NCBI RefSeq assembly: GCF_031157355.1
Contig: NZ_JAVIFT010000002.1
Span: forward strand, 1,040,501 to 1,104,500
Direction of reading: 5' to 3'
Origin: Hyphomicrobium sp. LHD-15
GTDB taxonomy: Bacteria; Pseudomonadota; Alphaproteobacteria; Rhizobiales; Hyphomicrobiaceae
Length of the DNA stretch: 64,000 nucleotides
In this document: piece after piece, positions 1-8,142 of the stretch
Position numbering within the stretch: position 1 is the first letter of the stretch
How the letters are laid out: each line of letters begins with the position of its first letter
Notes under the pieces: model-generated
What the model was told of the DNA's origin: nothing
Databases searched by the model: none
Seen by the model: the letters and a program-made list of their open reading frames with translations, nothing else
Program-made: the position numbers and the translations under genes

Positions 1-633
1 GGAGCTATACATCAACATGCCGCCTGCGCCTGCGATCAACGGTTCGGCGATGAAGGCGGCAACCGGAGTTTCGCGGCAGGCAGCTTCCAGGGCGTCGAAT
101 GTCTCCTGCTCGCGACCGGCATGCGGGAACGGAATGCGAATGACGTCGAACAGCAGGGGCTCGTAGGCGGCATTGAAGACGCCGCGGGCGCCTGCGGACA
201 TGGTGCCGATGGTGTCGCCGTGATAGCCGTGCTCGAGCGCCGCGATGCGGGAGCGTGGGTGTCCGATGTTGCGCCAGTAGCCGAGCGCCATCTTGATCGC
301 GACTTCCACTGACGTGGAGCCGCTATCCGAGAAAAACACGTGTTCCAGGCCGACTGGCGTAATGGCGACCAGTTTCTCGGCGAGCTTCTCGGCGGACTCG
401 TGGGTGAAGCCTGCGAAGATCACCTGATCCAGCTTGTCGATCTGATCTTTGACCGCGGCAACGATAGCCGGATGGCGGTGGCCATGGGTGATCACCCACC
501 ACGACGATATGGCATCGAAAATGCGCCGGTTGTCATCGGTTTCGAGCCAAGCGCCCTTGCCGCGCGTGATGGTCGGCACGTTGTCTTCCAGCGCGTGCTG
601 GGTGAACGGATGCCAGACGGTTCGGCGGGGCAT
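1..633 (-). CDS. bioA: Adenosylmethionine-8-amino-7-oxononanoate aminotransferase, C-terminus cut by window edge
   Basis: This PLP enzyme transfers an amino group from S-adenosylmethionine to 8-amino-7-oxononanoate, giving 7,8-diaminononanoate in biotin synthesis. The reverse-strand translation opens MPRRTVWHPFTQH, the typical BioA N-terminus. It continues through SSWWVITHGHRHP, FFSDSGSTSVEVAIKMA and EHGYHGDTIGTMS, all class III aminotransferase blocks. Only 211 codons are inside the window; the family is about 420-440 residues, so the active-site lysine lies off the left edge. The ATG at 633-631 overlaps the bioD stop (TGATG), which indicates translational coupling in a bioB-bioF-bioD-bioA operon. 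Confidence 0.95.
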   Translation of the reverse strand, partial: MPRRTVWHPFTQHALEDNVPTITRGKGAWLETDDNRRIFDAISSWWVITHGHRHPAIVAAVKDQIDKLDQVIFAGFTHESAEKLAEKLVAITPVGLEHVFFSDSGSTSVEVAIKMALGYWRNIGHPRSRIAALEHGYHGDTIGTMSAGARGVFNAAYEPLLFDVIRIPFPHAGREQETFDALEAACRETPVAAFIAEPLIAGAGGMLMYSS

Positions 634-1259
634 CAGCGGAAATCCTCGAGGCGGAAGGCGGCCTGAAATGCGTCGGCGAGGCTTGTGCGTGTCAGCGGCT
701 CGATCTGCGGCAGGCGGCCGAGCCGGCGCACGTTGCCCATTTCCGCGATGGTTCGTTCCGTATCCGGGTTTTCATCGCCGACGAATGCGATGCCGAGGAT
801 CGGGATGTTGCGGCCGTTCAGGGCCTCGATGGAGAGTAAGCTGTGGTTGATGGTGCCGAGTGCGGTGCGGGCGACAAGCACAACAGGCAGGCGCCAGGAT
901 GCGAAGACGTCGATCGTCAGCGTTTGGCGATTGACCGGGACCATCAGGCCGCCGGCACCTTCCACGACGAGAGGACCTTCGATCTTCGGAAGCTCGAGTT
1001 TCGCGATGCCGATCTCGATGCCTTCGGCCTCGGCGGCGCGATGGGGCGAAGCAGCCATGTTCAATCGATAGGCTTCCGGGTGAATGCGATGCGGCGGCAA
1101 ACCTGAAAGCGTGTGCACGCGTTCGCTGTCGCCGCCATCGGCGAGGCCGCATTGGATCGGCTTCCAGTACGTCGCTCCGAGCGCGCCGGCTAGGGCGGCG
1201 GCGAAGACGGTCTTGCCGACGTCGGTGTCGGTGCCGGTGACAATGAGGCCCTGGGTCAT
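633..1259 (-). CDS. bioD: Dethiobiotin synthetase
   Basis: BioD is an ATP-dependent carboxylase that closes the ureido ring of dethiobiotin from diaminononanoate and CO2. The 208-residue protein opens [17 protein letters not shown], with the Walker A loop GTDTDVGKT at residues 9-17. It also contains VVEGAGGLMVPV (substrate and Mg site) and ARTALGTINHSLLSIEAL, both BioD signatures. The reading frame stays open 79 codons upstream into bioF, but homology starts at this ATG. The ATG overlaps the bioF stop by the ATGA arrangement, so bioF, bioD and bioA are coupled without spacers. Length is normal for the family. Confidence 0.96.
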   Translation of the reverse strand: MTQGLIVTGTDTDVGKTVFAAALAGALGATYWKPIQCGLADGGDSERVHTLSGLPPHRIHPEAYRLNMAASPHRAAEAEGIEIGIAKLELPKIEGPLVVEGAGGLMVPVNRQTLTIDVFASWRLPVVLVARTALGTINHSLLSIEALNGRNIPILGIAFVGDENPDTERTIAEMGNVRRLGRLPQIEPLTRTSLADAFQAAFRLEDFR

Positions 1260-2392
1260 GCCGGGACCTTCCGAAGGATGGTAGCGAGGGTGTCGAGCAG
1301 CCGCGACGTTGCTTCCTCGCCGGCGTTGAGGGTGAGCGAAATCCTGAGCCGCGCGGTGCCCTCGGGTACTGTCGGCGGGCGTACGGCGCGGACGTCGAAG
1401 CCTTCGGCCACGAGGGCCTTGGCGACCGAGATCGCCTTTTCGTCGCTGCCGAGAATGACGGGCTGAATGTGGGAGCCGGACGGCGCGATTCCGCACAGGC
1501 GCTCGAGCTCACGGCCGGTAAACGCAACAAGGTTTGCGAGCCGTTCCCGTCTCTCCGGGGTGCGGTGCACGAGATCGAGGGCGGCGCGGACGGCTGCAGC
1601 CATCAGCGGGGAAGGGGCGGTGGCGTAAATGAACGGGCGCGCGCGATTGACGAGATAATCCCGTATGACGCGCGGGGCGAGCAGCAGAGCGCCGCTGGCG
1701 CCGAGTGCCTTGCCGCAGGTGTGCAGCGAGATCACGTCGGGCGCCCCTTCGAGCGCGTGGGCAAGGCCGCGTCCGCCGGGACCCAGCACGCCGGTCGCGT
1801 GGGCTTCGTCGACGACGAGGATGCCGTCGTGACGACGGGCAACCGCGATCAGATCCGCGAGGGGCGCGCAATCTCCGTCCATCGAATAGAGGCTTTCGAC
1901 GGCGATCCATGGGCGGCCGGTGCCGCCGGCCGCGCGCCAGCGAACGATTGCGTCGTCGAAGCTTTGCGGCGCGTTGTGGCGGGCGGCGGCGATGGTGGCC
2001 TTTCCGGCGCGCATGCCGTCGATGACGCTGGCGTGGATCAGCGCGTCGTGGACGACGAGGTCGGCGCGGGCGGGGAGTGTCGAGAACAGCGCGTAGTTGG
2101 CGACGAAGCCGCCACCGAAGTAAAGGCAACTCTCGGCGCCGAAGAACGAGCGGGCCTCATCCTCGAGCGCTTCATGCTCGGGATCATTGCCGCGCAGCAG
2201 ACGTGAGCCGCCTGCGCCAACGGCGACGCCGCGCTGCAAAGCGGCGGCGACGGCTTCGGTCAGTTGTGGCGAGCTGGCGAGGCCAAGATAGTCGTTCGAG
2301 GAGAAGTCAATGCCGCTGCGCGGGCTCAACTCGCGCAGCCGTCCGCGACGCTCGAGGGCCTTTAGCGCGCGCTCGTGGCTGTCGTCTGGCAT
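1256..2392 (-). CDS. bioF: 8-amino-7-oxononanoate synthase
   Basis: BioF condenses pimeloyl thioester with L-alanine, releasing CO2; it is a PLP enzyme of the alpha-oxoamine synthase family. With the start MPDDSHERA the protein has 378 residues. Visible motifs are [10 protein letters not shown] (about 30-39), GGSRLLRG (61-68), SLYSMDGD (168-174), DEAHATG with Asp195 and His198 (cofactor ring contacts), and HTCGKALG with the PLP lysine at 228. An alternative ATG eight codons upstream (2416) would add MRLLRNHI; neither has a strong ribosome site. Either way the gene starts inside the 3' end of bioB, so bioB and bioF overlap by about 30-55 bases and are cotranscribed. Confidence 0.95.
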   Translation of the reverse strand: MPDDSHERALKALERRGRLRELSPRSGIDFSSNDYLGLASSPQLTEAVAAALQRGVAVGAGGSRLLRGNDPEHEALEDEARSFFGAESCLYFGGGFVANYALFSTLPARADLVVHDALIHASVIDGMRAGKATIAAARHNAPQSFDDAIVRWRAAGGTGRPWIAVESLYSMDGDCAPLADLIAVARRHDGILVVDEAHATGVLGPGGRGLAHALEGAPDVISLHTCGKALGASGALLLAPRVIRDYLVNRARPFIYATAPSPLMAAAVRAALDLVHRTPERRERLANLVAFTGRELERLCGIAPSGSHIQPVILGSDEKAISVAKALVAEGFDVRAVRPPTVPEGTARLRISLTLNAGEEATSRLLDTLATILRKVPA

Positions 2393-3459
2393 GATGTGGT
2401 TCCGGAGCAGCCGCATCCGGCGTGCTCGGTCGATGCCTCGCCGTCTGCGCAGGTTTCGTCCGCATCACAGCCTTCAAGCGCCAACGGCTCGATGCCGAGC
2501 TTGTTGAACAGCGCCTGGTCCTTGTCCTCGCCGGGGTTGTCGGCGGTGAGCAGCGTCTCGCCGCAGAAAATCGAGTTGGCGCCGGCGAAGAAGCAGAGCG
2601 CCTGGGTTTCTTCGCTCATCTCGGTGCGGCCAGCGGAGAGGCGCACGAACGAGCTCGGCATCATGATGCGGGCGAGCGCGATGACCCGCACGAAGGCGAT
2701 CGGATCGACCTTCTTGCGGTTTTCGAGCGGCGTGCCCGGAATGGGGATCAGCATGTTGATCGGCACGCTTTCCGGGTGCTGCTCCAAGTTAGCGAGCGTC
2801 ACCAGCATGTCGATGCGGTCCTCGGTGGTCTCGCCGAGGCCGACGATGCCGCCGGAGCAGACCTTGATGCCGGCTTCGCGTACGCGCGCGAGCGTATCGA
2901 GACGGTCGGCGAATGTGCGCGTCTTGACGATCTCGGAGTAGTAGCGCTCAGACGTATCGATGTTGTGATTGTAGTAGTCGAGGCCGGCGTGCTTGAGCTG
3001 CCCGACGTCGTCGTCAGAAAGCATGCCGAGCGTCATGCACGTTTCCATGCCGAGCGCCTTCACGCCTTCCACCATCGCAACGACGGAAGCCATGTCGCGG
3101 CTCTTGGGCGAACGCCAGGCGGCGCCCATGCAGTAGCGCGTCGCGCCCTGGGCCTTCGCCTTCTTGGCTTCGTTGATGACGCGCTGGACCTCCATCAGCT
3201 TCGAGGCCTTGAGGCCGGATTCGTGATGGGCGGACTGGCTGCAATATCCGCAATCCTCCGCACAGCCGCCGGTCTTGATGGAGAGCAGGCGCGCGAGCTG
3301 GACTTTGTTGGGGTCGAAGTGGCGGCGTTGGACGGTGGCCGCGCGGAACAGAAGATCATTGAACGGCAGGTCGTGGATCGCTTGCGCCTCTGCACGGGTC
3401 CAGTCGTGGCGGACGGGGTCCGCTGTTGCTGCTGTCATCTGGACGACGTGGACATTCAT
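2362..3459 (-). CDS. bioB: Biotin synthase (radical SAM)
   Basis: BioB inserts sulfur into dethiobiotin using a [4Fe-4S] cluster plus SAM and a second, sacrificial cluster. The protein has 365 residues. The radical SAM motif is CAEDCGYC, with Cys66, Cys70 and Cys73. Further BioB blocks are [23 protein letters not shown] and [25 protein letters not shown]. The start at 3459 is chosen because AGGAGAG lies eight bases upstream; the longer frame beginning MRRAPS includes that ribosome site. The last roughly 30 residues carry five extra cysteines, which is unusual (see findings). It is the first gene of the operon. No BioR-type TTATCTATAA box is visible upstream. Confidence 0.96.
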   Translation of the reverse strand: MNVHVVQMTAATADPVRHDWTRAEAQAIHDLPFNDLLFRAATVQRRHFDPNKVQLARLLSIKTGGCAEDCGYCSQSAHHESGLKASKLMEVQRVINEAKKAKAQGATRYCMGAAWRSPKSRDMASVVAMVEGVKALGMETCMTLGMLSDDDVGQLKHAGLDYYNHNIDTSERYYSEIVKTRTFADRLDTLARVREAGIKVCSGGIVGLGETTEDRIDMLVTLANLEQHPESVPINMLIPIPGTPLENRKKVDPIAFVRVIALARIMMPSSFVRLSAGRTEMSEETQALCFFAGANSIFCGETLLTADNPGEDKDQALFNKLGIEPLALEGCDADETCADGEASTEHAGCGCSGTTSCQTTATSAR

Positions 3460-3520
3460 CGAGGGCGCTCTCCTCATTCCGGTTCGCCGGGGCTCATGGC
3501 GATGTTTGTACTGTTAAGGG

Positions 3521-3599
3521 GCGGGACCGCAAGGATCAAATTGCTGCGGCCCACCTGGCCTCCCTCGGGGCGTAGACACCCGCTGGGTCCCGTCTTTTT
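3521..3599 (+). ncRNA. Candidate structured RNA or terminator-ended element
   Basis: A 73-nt segment is closed by an 8-bp stem (GCGGGACC at 3521-3528 with GGTCCCGT at 3586-3593). It encloses three small hairpins: GCAA/TTGC (3529-3532 with 3541-3544), GGCC/GGCC (3548-3551 with 3557-3560) and CGGG/CCCG (3566-3569 with 3579-3582). Five T residues follow at 3595-3599, as in an intrinsic terminator on the plus strand. On the minus strand the same DNA would lie in the bioB leader. I could not match it to 4.5S, 6S, tRNA or a known riboswitch. The fold is visual only and strand is uncertain. Confidence 0.3.
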
Positions 3600-3729
3600 G
3601 CAGGATTGTCAACCATTCCCACCCAATAGCACCTTGCGTTTACTTTAGTTATGGGGAAGGCTGACAAGTGCTCGTTCGATCAAGGTACCAAATATGGGCC
3701 CGGTCGAAATATTTATTGGGGAGAATACC

Positions 3730-4020
3730 ATGGACCTTACTTCATTACTTATTCAGGCTGTCAGCGGTGCAGTCGGCGGTAATGCCGCTGCCGCCGCCAC
3801 CAAAAACGATGCTCTTGGAACTTTAGGCAACACGATCGCGGGCGCGCTCGGCGGCGGAGTCGGCGGTCAAATCCTGGGTCCGCTTCTGGGCCTCGGTACG
3901 GCTGCAGCTACCTCCGGCCTCGACATCCAGGCGGTGTTGACCGGCTTTGCAACGGGCGGTGTCAGCGGCGCGCTGACGGCGCTGGTGCTCGGCTTCATCA
4001 AGGCCAAGCTCGCGGGCTGA
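3730..4020 (+). CDS. Small glycine/alanine-rich membrane protein, unknown function
   Basis: This is a 96-residue protein starting MDLTSLLIQAVSGAVGG. I do not recognise a named family. It is dominated by Gly, Ala and hydrophobic residues, with many GxxxG-like steps (GALGGGVGGQILGPLLGLG; later GFATGGVSGALTALVLGFIKAKLAG). This suggests two or three tightly packed membrane helices. The start is set by GGGGAGAA five bases upstream of the ATG; twelve in-frame upstream codons have no such site. It is a single-gene unit: transcribed alone, followed 24 bases later by a strong terminator, and convergent with the phosphatase gene. A channel-like or bacteriocin-like role is possible on composition only. 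Confidence 0.75.
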   Translation: MDLTSLLIQAVSGAVGGNAAAAATKNDALGTLGNTIAGALGGGVGGQILGPLLGLGTAAATSGLDIQAVLTGFATGGVSGALTALVLGFIKAKLAG

Positions 4021-4043
4021 GCTTTGCTCAACCCGAATACTTG

Positions 4044-4082
4044 GGCGCCTGATTAAGAGATCAGGCGCCTTCTTCGCTTTTC
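4044..4082 (+). terminator. Intrinsic terminator after the small membrane protein
   Basis: A perfect 10-bp inverted repeat, GGCGCCTGAT (4044-4053) and ATCAGGCGCC (4060-4069), encloses the loop TAAGAG. The T-rich stretch TTCTTCGCTTTT follows. It lies 24 bases after the stop codon of the small membrane protein gene. Confidence 0.9.
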
Positions 4083-4157
4083 CTGCGCTGCCGATTCACG
4101 CCGCGCCCGATAGCGGCCGCGGCGATCGGAGCGCGGGGCCTGAAGCGATCGTGGTCT
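4081..4157. repeat. Intergenic palindromic repeat, copy A
   Basis: This 77-bp segment is about 88% identical (69 of 78 aligned columns by eye) to 25698-25775. The 5' half forms a hairpin: CCGAT/ATCGG outer stem and GCCGCG/CGCGGC inner stem. In copy B the inner stem is GTCGCGCCC/GGGCGCGAC, so paired positions change together. It lies between the terminator of a plus-strand gene and the stop codon of the convergent minus-strand gene, overlapping the latter by two bases. Confidence 0.75.
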
Positions 4158-6198
4158 AGCCCGCGATCTTGCCGCCGCCTTTGCGTGTGATTGCCACGAC
4201 TGCGGGGCGCGGAGGCATGCCGTCCTTGAAATCCGGCCAACGGGTGGACGGCTTTTCGAACGTCGATGCGGTTTCGGCGTCGTCCAGGGTTTCCCCCGGA
4301 TGCTGAACGGCGACGAAGAAGGTTTCGAGGTCCGGCGTAAAGCACGGGCCGCACATCTCAGCTCCGATCGGGACCTGAAAGAAGCAGCGTGAGGTGGCGC
4401 GTCCTGCGCCTTCCGTCTCGACGGCCCAGATGCCGTCCGCGCGGCCGGTACGTTTCGGCTGGTTGCCGTCAGTCGCGACCCAGAGGCGGCCGTCGGCATC
4501 GACGGCGCAATTGTCGGGCATGCCGAACCAGCCGTTCGCGGTGGTTCCGGCGGCAAACGTCGCGCCGACCTCGGCCACTTCTGGCGAGCCGCACTTGAGC
4601 AGGATTTCCCAACGGAAGGTCGGCGCGGCGTGATCGCCGCCGTCGGGCACGATCTCGATGATGTGGCCGAACAGGTTCTCGGCGCGCGGGTTGGCGGCGT
4701 CGGTCTCGGTTGCCTTGCGCTTGGCGTTGTTGGTCAGCATCACGTAGACCTTGCCGGTCTTCGGATTGACGTCGATGTCTTCCGGCCGGTCCATGCGGGT
4801 GGCGCCGAGCATGTCGGCGGCGAGGCGGGTGTGGATCAGAACATCGCCCTGATCCTTGAAGCCGAACGCCTCGGAGAGCCAGACTTGGCCGTCCTTGTTG
4901 GGTTGGCTGTGGACAAGCGGGAGCCATTCGCCGGTGCCGTCGGCGTGGAAGCGGGCGACCGAGAGCGTTCCGCGATCCAGAAGATCGCGGTTGGCGGTGC
5001 GGTTCGCGATGTCGACCTTGCCCTCCGTCACGAAGCGGTAGACGTAGTCGAAACGTTCGTCGTCGCCCTGGTAGACGACGAAGCGGCCATCGCGGTTCAC
5101 GATGTTGCCGGCTCCTTCGTGCTTGAAACGGCCGAGCGCGGTGCGTTTCACCGGCGTCGAGGCTGGGTCGAGCGGGTCGATCTCGACCACCCAGCCGAAA
5201 CGGTTCGGTTCGTTCGGCTCCCTGCGAACGTTGAAGCGATCATGGTGCTGGCCCCAAGCGTACCATTCGCCAGGGATGCCGTAGCGGGCGAGCGCGCGCT
5301 CGTCGCGGGTCATCGGCGCGTCGGGATCCTTGCCCCAGAAGTAGCCGTTGACGTTCTCCTCGCAGGTGAGCCACGTGCCCCACGGGGTGACGCCGCCGGC
5401 GCAGTTGTTGAGCATGCCCTTGACGCGAGTGCCGGTCGGATCCGCCGACGTCTTCATGCGGTCGTGGCCGGCAGCGGGGCCAGAGATCGCCATGTCCGTT
5501 TCGGCGGTGATGCGGCGGGCGTAGCGCGAGCCGGGGACGACCTGCCATTTGCCGTTCTCGCGGCGGATCTCGATCACCGAGCCGCCGTGCGCCATCATCT
5601 CGGTATCGACGATCTCACGCGTCACGGCGGAGAAGTCGGCGTTCTTGTCGCTGCGGGGCGCGAGGCCAGGAAGCATCAGCTCGCCGTTGGTGTACTCGTG
5701 ATTGACGACGAGCAGGCCGTGGCTCGCGCTGCCGTCGAGCGGAATGAAACCCAGAAAGTCGTTGTTGTAACCGAACTGCTTCATCTGGGCGGCGGGATCG
5801 GGCTTACCGGGTTCGAAAGCCGGCGCATCGGGTAGAACCGCGTCTCCCCAGCGGATGAGAATATCGGCGTCATAGCCTTCGGCCACGCGATGGGTCTCGG
5901 AATACGGCGCTACGGGCAGCTCGACGAAATCGAAGGAGGCGGCCTGGTTGTCCGGCACGGGTTTGTCGAGGGCCGGCGCGGCGGCCAGAGCTTCCGGCCA
6001 GATGAGCTCGGTCGCAACCGAGACCGCTGCCAGGCCTTTGACGAGGTCGCGGCGGGACAGGCGGGTCGCGATGAGGTCGCCGATGGTCGGTTGGCGCGTG
6101 GGATTGGAGCCTTCGTTCTCGGCAGCTTCGAAGGCGACGGCAGGCGGCAGCGCAGGGCGCATCATCAGGCACTCGTTCGGTGATGGATGCATGCTCAT
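4156..6198 (-). CDS. PhoX-family (DUF839) phosphatase, Tat-exported
   Basis: This 680-residue protein belongs to the PhoX family of Ca/Fe-dependent alkaline phosphatases, which release phosphate from organic esters in the periplasm. The N-terminus has a twin-arginine signal, LSRRDLVKG (about 47-55), then a hydrophobic stretch ending ALAAAP. Family blocks include GYNNDFLGFIPLDGS, LLVVNHEYTNGEL, GTWLTCEENVNGYFWG, EWYAWGQHHDRFNV and FGWVVEIDPLDP. Several in-frame ATGs (6198, 6192, 6165, 6162) are possible and none has a clear ribosome site, so the start is uncertain. No Pho box was recognised upstream. PhoX substrate specificity is inferred from family only. Confidence 0.88.
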   Translation of the reverse strand: MSMHPSPNECLMMRPALPPAVAFEAAENEGSNPTRQPTIGDLIATRLSRRDLVKGLAAVSVATELIWPEALAAAPALDKPVPDNQAASFDFVELPVAPYSETHRVAEGYDADILIRWGDAVLPDAPAFEPGKPDPAAQMKQFGYNNDFLGFIPLDGSASHGLLVVNHEYTNGELMLPGLAPRSDKNADFSAVTREIVDTEMMAHGGSVIEIRRENGKWQVVPGSRYARRITAETDMAISGPAAGHDRMKTSADPTGTRVKGMLNNCAGGVTPWGTWLTCEENVNGYFWGKDPDAPMTRDERALARYGIPGEWYAWGQHHDRFNVRREPNEPNRFGWVVEIDPLDPASTPVKRTALGRFKHEGAGNIVNRDGRFVVYQGDDERFDYVYRFVTEGKVDIANRTANRDLLDRGTLSVARFHADGTGEWLPLVHSQPNKDGQVWLSEAFGFKDQGDVLIHTRLAADMLGATRMDRPEDIDVNPKTGKVYVMLTNNAKRKATETDAANPRAENLFGHIIEIVPDGGDHAAPTFRWEILLKCGSPEVAEVGATFAAGTTANGWFGMPDNCAVDADGRLWVATDGNQPKRTGRADGIWAVETEGAGRATSRCFFQVPIGAEMCGPCFTPDLETFFVAVQHPGETLDDAETASTFEKPSTRWPDFKDGMPPRPAVVAITRKGGGKIAG

Positions 6199-6369
6199 TA
6201 GCTGCGGAAGGTCACCGCCTCATGACGCTCTCGCTTTGTTCGTGGGCGCGATTGGATTTTCGCCAATCGCGAAAACGAGGAAAATACCTCAGTAACAAGG
6301 GGAACCTGTTGCTTCGCAAAAGCGGTGCGAATCTTATCAACATTTCGTTATTGTCTTCATCTTACCCAT

Positions 6370-6383
6370 TTGATCTTGATCAT
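6370..6383 (+). promoter_or_regulatory. Putative FNR/FixK-type binding site
   Basis: The site TTGATCTTGATCAT matches the Fnr/FixK consensus TTGAT-N4-ATCAA at 9 of 10 positions. Its centre is about 98 bases before the ATG of the phasin-like gene at 6475. A site centred at -41.5 would place transcription start near 6418, with TAGTCT (6407-6412) as a possible -10 element. The arrangement fits a class II activated promoter but is inferred. Confidence 0.5.
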
Positions 6384-6474
6384 TTGCAATCAACAGACGT
6401 CGTGCCTAGTCTTTAAAGATGCGACCATGAGGCTCCGGCCATGTAGCCGGGCCCGTGCTTAGGGAGTTGAAGCG

Positions 6475-6993
6475 ATGGCTAATCAAGCGGGCTTTGATCC
6501 GAACGCCTTCGGTCCGTTCGGTGCGATTTTCCAGAATTACCTCTCCGCTCTCGAGAGCTTCGGTCAGGGCAAGGCTTCGCCCGTCGCAACAAGCCTGCCG
6601 GGCTTCGATCCCCAGGCCGTCGCGGCCCAGACGACTGCGCCGCTCAAGGCTGCCGGCCGTTGCCAACTGGAAGTGCTCGGCCTCGCCAACCGGCGAGCCC
6701 AGGCCTACATGCAGGTATCGACGCGTCTCGCCCAATGCCGCACGCCGCAAGATCTCATGAACGAGCAGCTGGCGTTCTGGCGGACTGCGTCCGAGCAGTA
6801 CACGAGCAGCGGACGCAAGATTGCCGAGGCCTGGGTGCAAGTTCTTCCCTGGCTGGGAACGTCTTGGGTGCAGGGCGACAGCCGCACTGCGCGGCCCGAG
6901 CGCGACTACATCAGCTTCAACGGCACCGGGAAAGAAGTCGGAGCCGGGGCTAGCCGGCAGGAACCGTCCAATAAGCAGCGCCGCGTCGCCTGA
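6475..6993 (+). CDS. Phasin-like protein
   Basis: The 172-residue protein contains AQAYMQVSTRLAQCRTPQDLMNEQLAFW (about residues 82-109) followed by KIAEAWVQV. This resembles the core of phasin-type proteins, which coat polyhydroxyalkanoate granules or occur as small helical stress proteins in alphaproteobacteria. The region before it is Gly/Pro/Ala-rich; the C-terminus is polar and probably disordered. The ATG has AGGGAG about nine bases upstream. It is a single-gene unit facing away from the phosphatase gene, behind a putative FNR/FixK site, which would tie it to oxygen limitation. No PHA synthesis gene is in this window, so the granule role is inferred. Confidence 0.75.
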   Translation: MANQAGFDPNAFGPFGAIFQNYLSALESFGQGKASPVATSLPGFDPQAVAAQTTAPLKAAGRCQLEVLGLANRRAQAYMQVSTRLAQCRTPQDLMNEQLAFWRTASEQYTSSGRKIAEAWVQVLPWLGTSWVQGDSRTARPERDYISFNGTGKEVGAGASRQEPSNKQRRVA

Positions 6994-7041
6994 AGCGAGC
7001 GCTTTCGATCGGCGGGAGCGACCGATTTCGCTCTCGCTCAA

Positions 7042-7665
7042 TCAGTTGAGCGCCGTCAGCCCCTCGCTGAAGCCGCCGAGCGAGATCGGGATGCCGATGC
7101 CGGCTTCCTCTGTCTGGAAAATGATGAAGATCGCGGTTTTGCCGGTCGATAGCTGTTTGACCAGCTTATCCTCGACCGTCACCTGCGCGTAGCAGGCAAA
7201 GGTGTGACAGCGCAGGAATGGCGCGTGTCCGATGTCGACGCCATCCACCTTGAGCCCGACGCCGGGCGGCAACAGGATGCCGACGGGAGCGAATATCCGG
7301 AGCACCTTGGTGCCGTTCGAGAACTTCTGGAAGTAGATCGTCAGGCCGACGTTCTTGCGATCCTCGGCGGTGACGCTTTGGACCAGCGCGCAGACTTCGT
7401 TCTTGGCGCCGGCCGGGGGTGGTTTGCAGACATATTGCCAGTCGCCGTACTGGCCTTTCACGGTGCCGTCCGCGAACTGTCCCGAGAGGGCTGCCTGCTT
7501 TGGTTGATCGCTCTCGGCACCTTGGGCAAATGCCCCTCCGTACGAGTTAAATCCCGTGCCGGGAAGTCCCGTTAAGAGCGCGAATAACGCAGCGCACAAG
7601 AGCGCCGATCTGCGTTTTCCGATGGCCGCCACGCGCTGTGCCGATAGGACCCTTGGTGTTGCCAT
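7042..7665 (-). CDS. Invasion-associated locus B (IalB) family protein
   Basis: This is a 207-residue exported protein. After a basic start (MATPRVLSAQRV) comes a hydrophobic signal segment, ALLCAALFALLTGLPGTG, with likely cleavage near GGAFAQG. The mature part has GQYGDWQYVCKPP, CALVQSV, GILLPPGVGLKVDG and PFLRCHTFACYAQV, the IalB-family core with its conserved cysteines. The family is widespread in Hyphomicrobiales; in Bartonella it is linked to erythrocyte entry, but in free-living species its role is unknown. The start at 7665 is favoured because the signal peptide begins there; 73 in-frame codons upstream look non-coding. It converges on the phasin-like gene. Confidence 0.85.
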   Translation of the reverse strand: MATPRVLSAQRVAAIGKRRSALLCAALFALLTGLPGTGFNSYGGAFAQGAESDQPKQAALSGQFADGTVKGQYGDWQYVCKPPPAGAKNEVCALVQSVTAEDRKNVGLTIYFQKFSNGTKVLRIFAPVGILLPPGVGLKVDGVDIGHAPFLRCHTFACYAQVTVEDKLVKQLSTGKTAIFIIFQTEEAGIGIPISLGGFSEGLTALN

Positions 7666-8142
7666 GAGAGTGAATTGCCCCCCGATGAGATCGCGAACGA
7701 TTGCGCTCAATGCCCGTAAACAGCGCGCTAGCGCGTCTACCTCACTCCGTTCGTCTCGGCGAGGAAAAAGGCCAAAGTGGGACTCGCTTATCCGCTTTTG
7801 CGTTCGCGCATTTGTTTCGCTGCTCCAAAGACCGTTCGTGTCGCGCTCCGGTATTGTTGCGATGCAATAACACCGCTGCCTCAATCGCCATTATTTCGAC
7901 GCGTGGTTATGACGCAGAAAACTTGACTTGAGCCGAGTTTGGCGATTGTGCTGTGTCTTGGTCGGGGGACTCTGCCAAAACCACGCGCGCTCATGATCGG
8001 AGAGTGCCGCAAGAATGGGTGGTCAGGGCGAACCTACCGGCGCGGGGTATCCCGCCGGGCGGGAATGATCTGAAAGATCAGACGACCGACATCAGGGAGA
8101 TTCCGGTACACAGGTGCCGGAGCACGAACCGGGGAGCGATTA
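7666..8142. promoter_or_regulatory. Divergent intergenic region between ialB-like gene and ctaC
   Basis: No credible gene is visible in this 477-base stretch. It must hold the promoters of the IalB-like gene (minus) and the oxidase operon (plus). TTGACT at 7923-7928 is a possible -35 element for the plus direction, without a convincing -10. A near-perfect dyad, TTGTTGC (7854-7860) and GCAATAA (7864-7870), lies closer to the minus-strand gene. A GANTC site (GACTC) is near 7969. A ribosome site GGGGAG precedes the ctaC ATG. Confidence 0.4.

Noticed and set aside
3521-3593. A tRNA in the bioB upstream region
   Set aside because: The length is right, but there is no TTC-type T-loop, no GG in a D-loop and no credible anticodon arm.
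5231-5244. A third copy of the palindromic repeat inside the phosphatase gene
   Set aside because: Only 14 bases (GAAGCGATCATGGT) match copy B, within conserved coding sequence; the hairpin part is absent.
4630-5835. A 401-residue plus-strand frame inside the PhoX-like gene
   Set aside because: It is a Val/Ala/Asp-rich antisense shadow; the minus strand carries the recognisable phosphatase.
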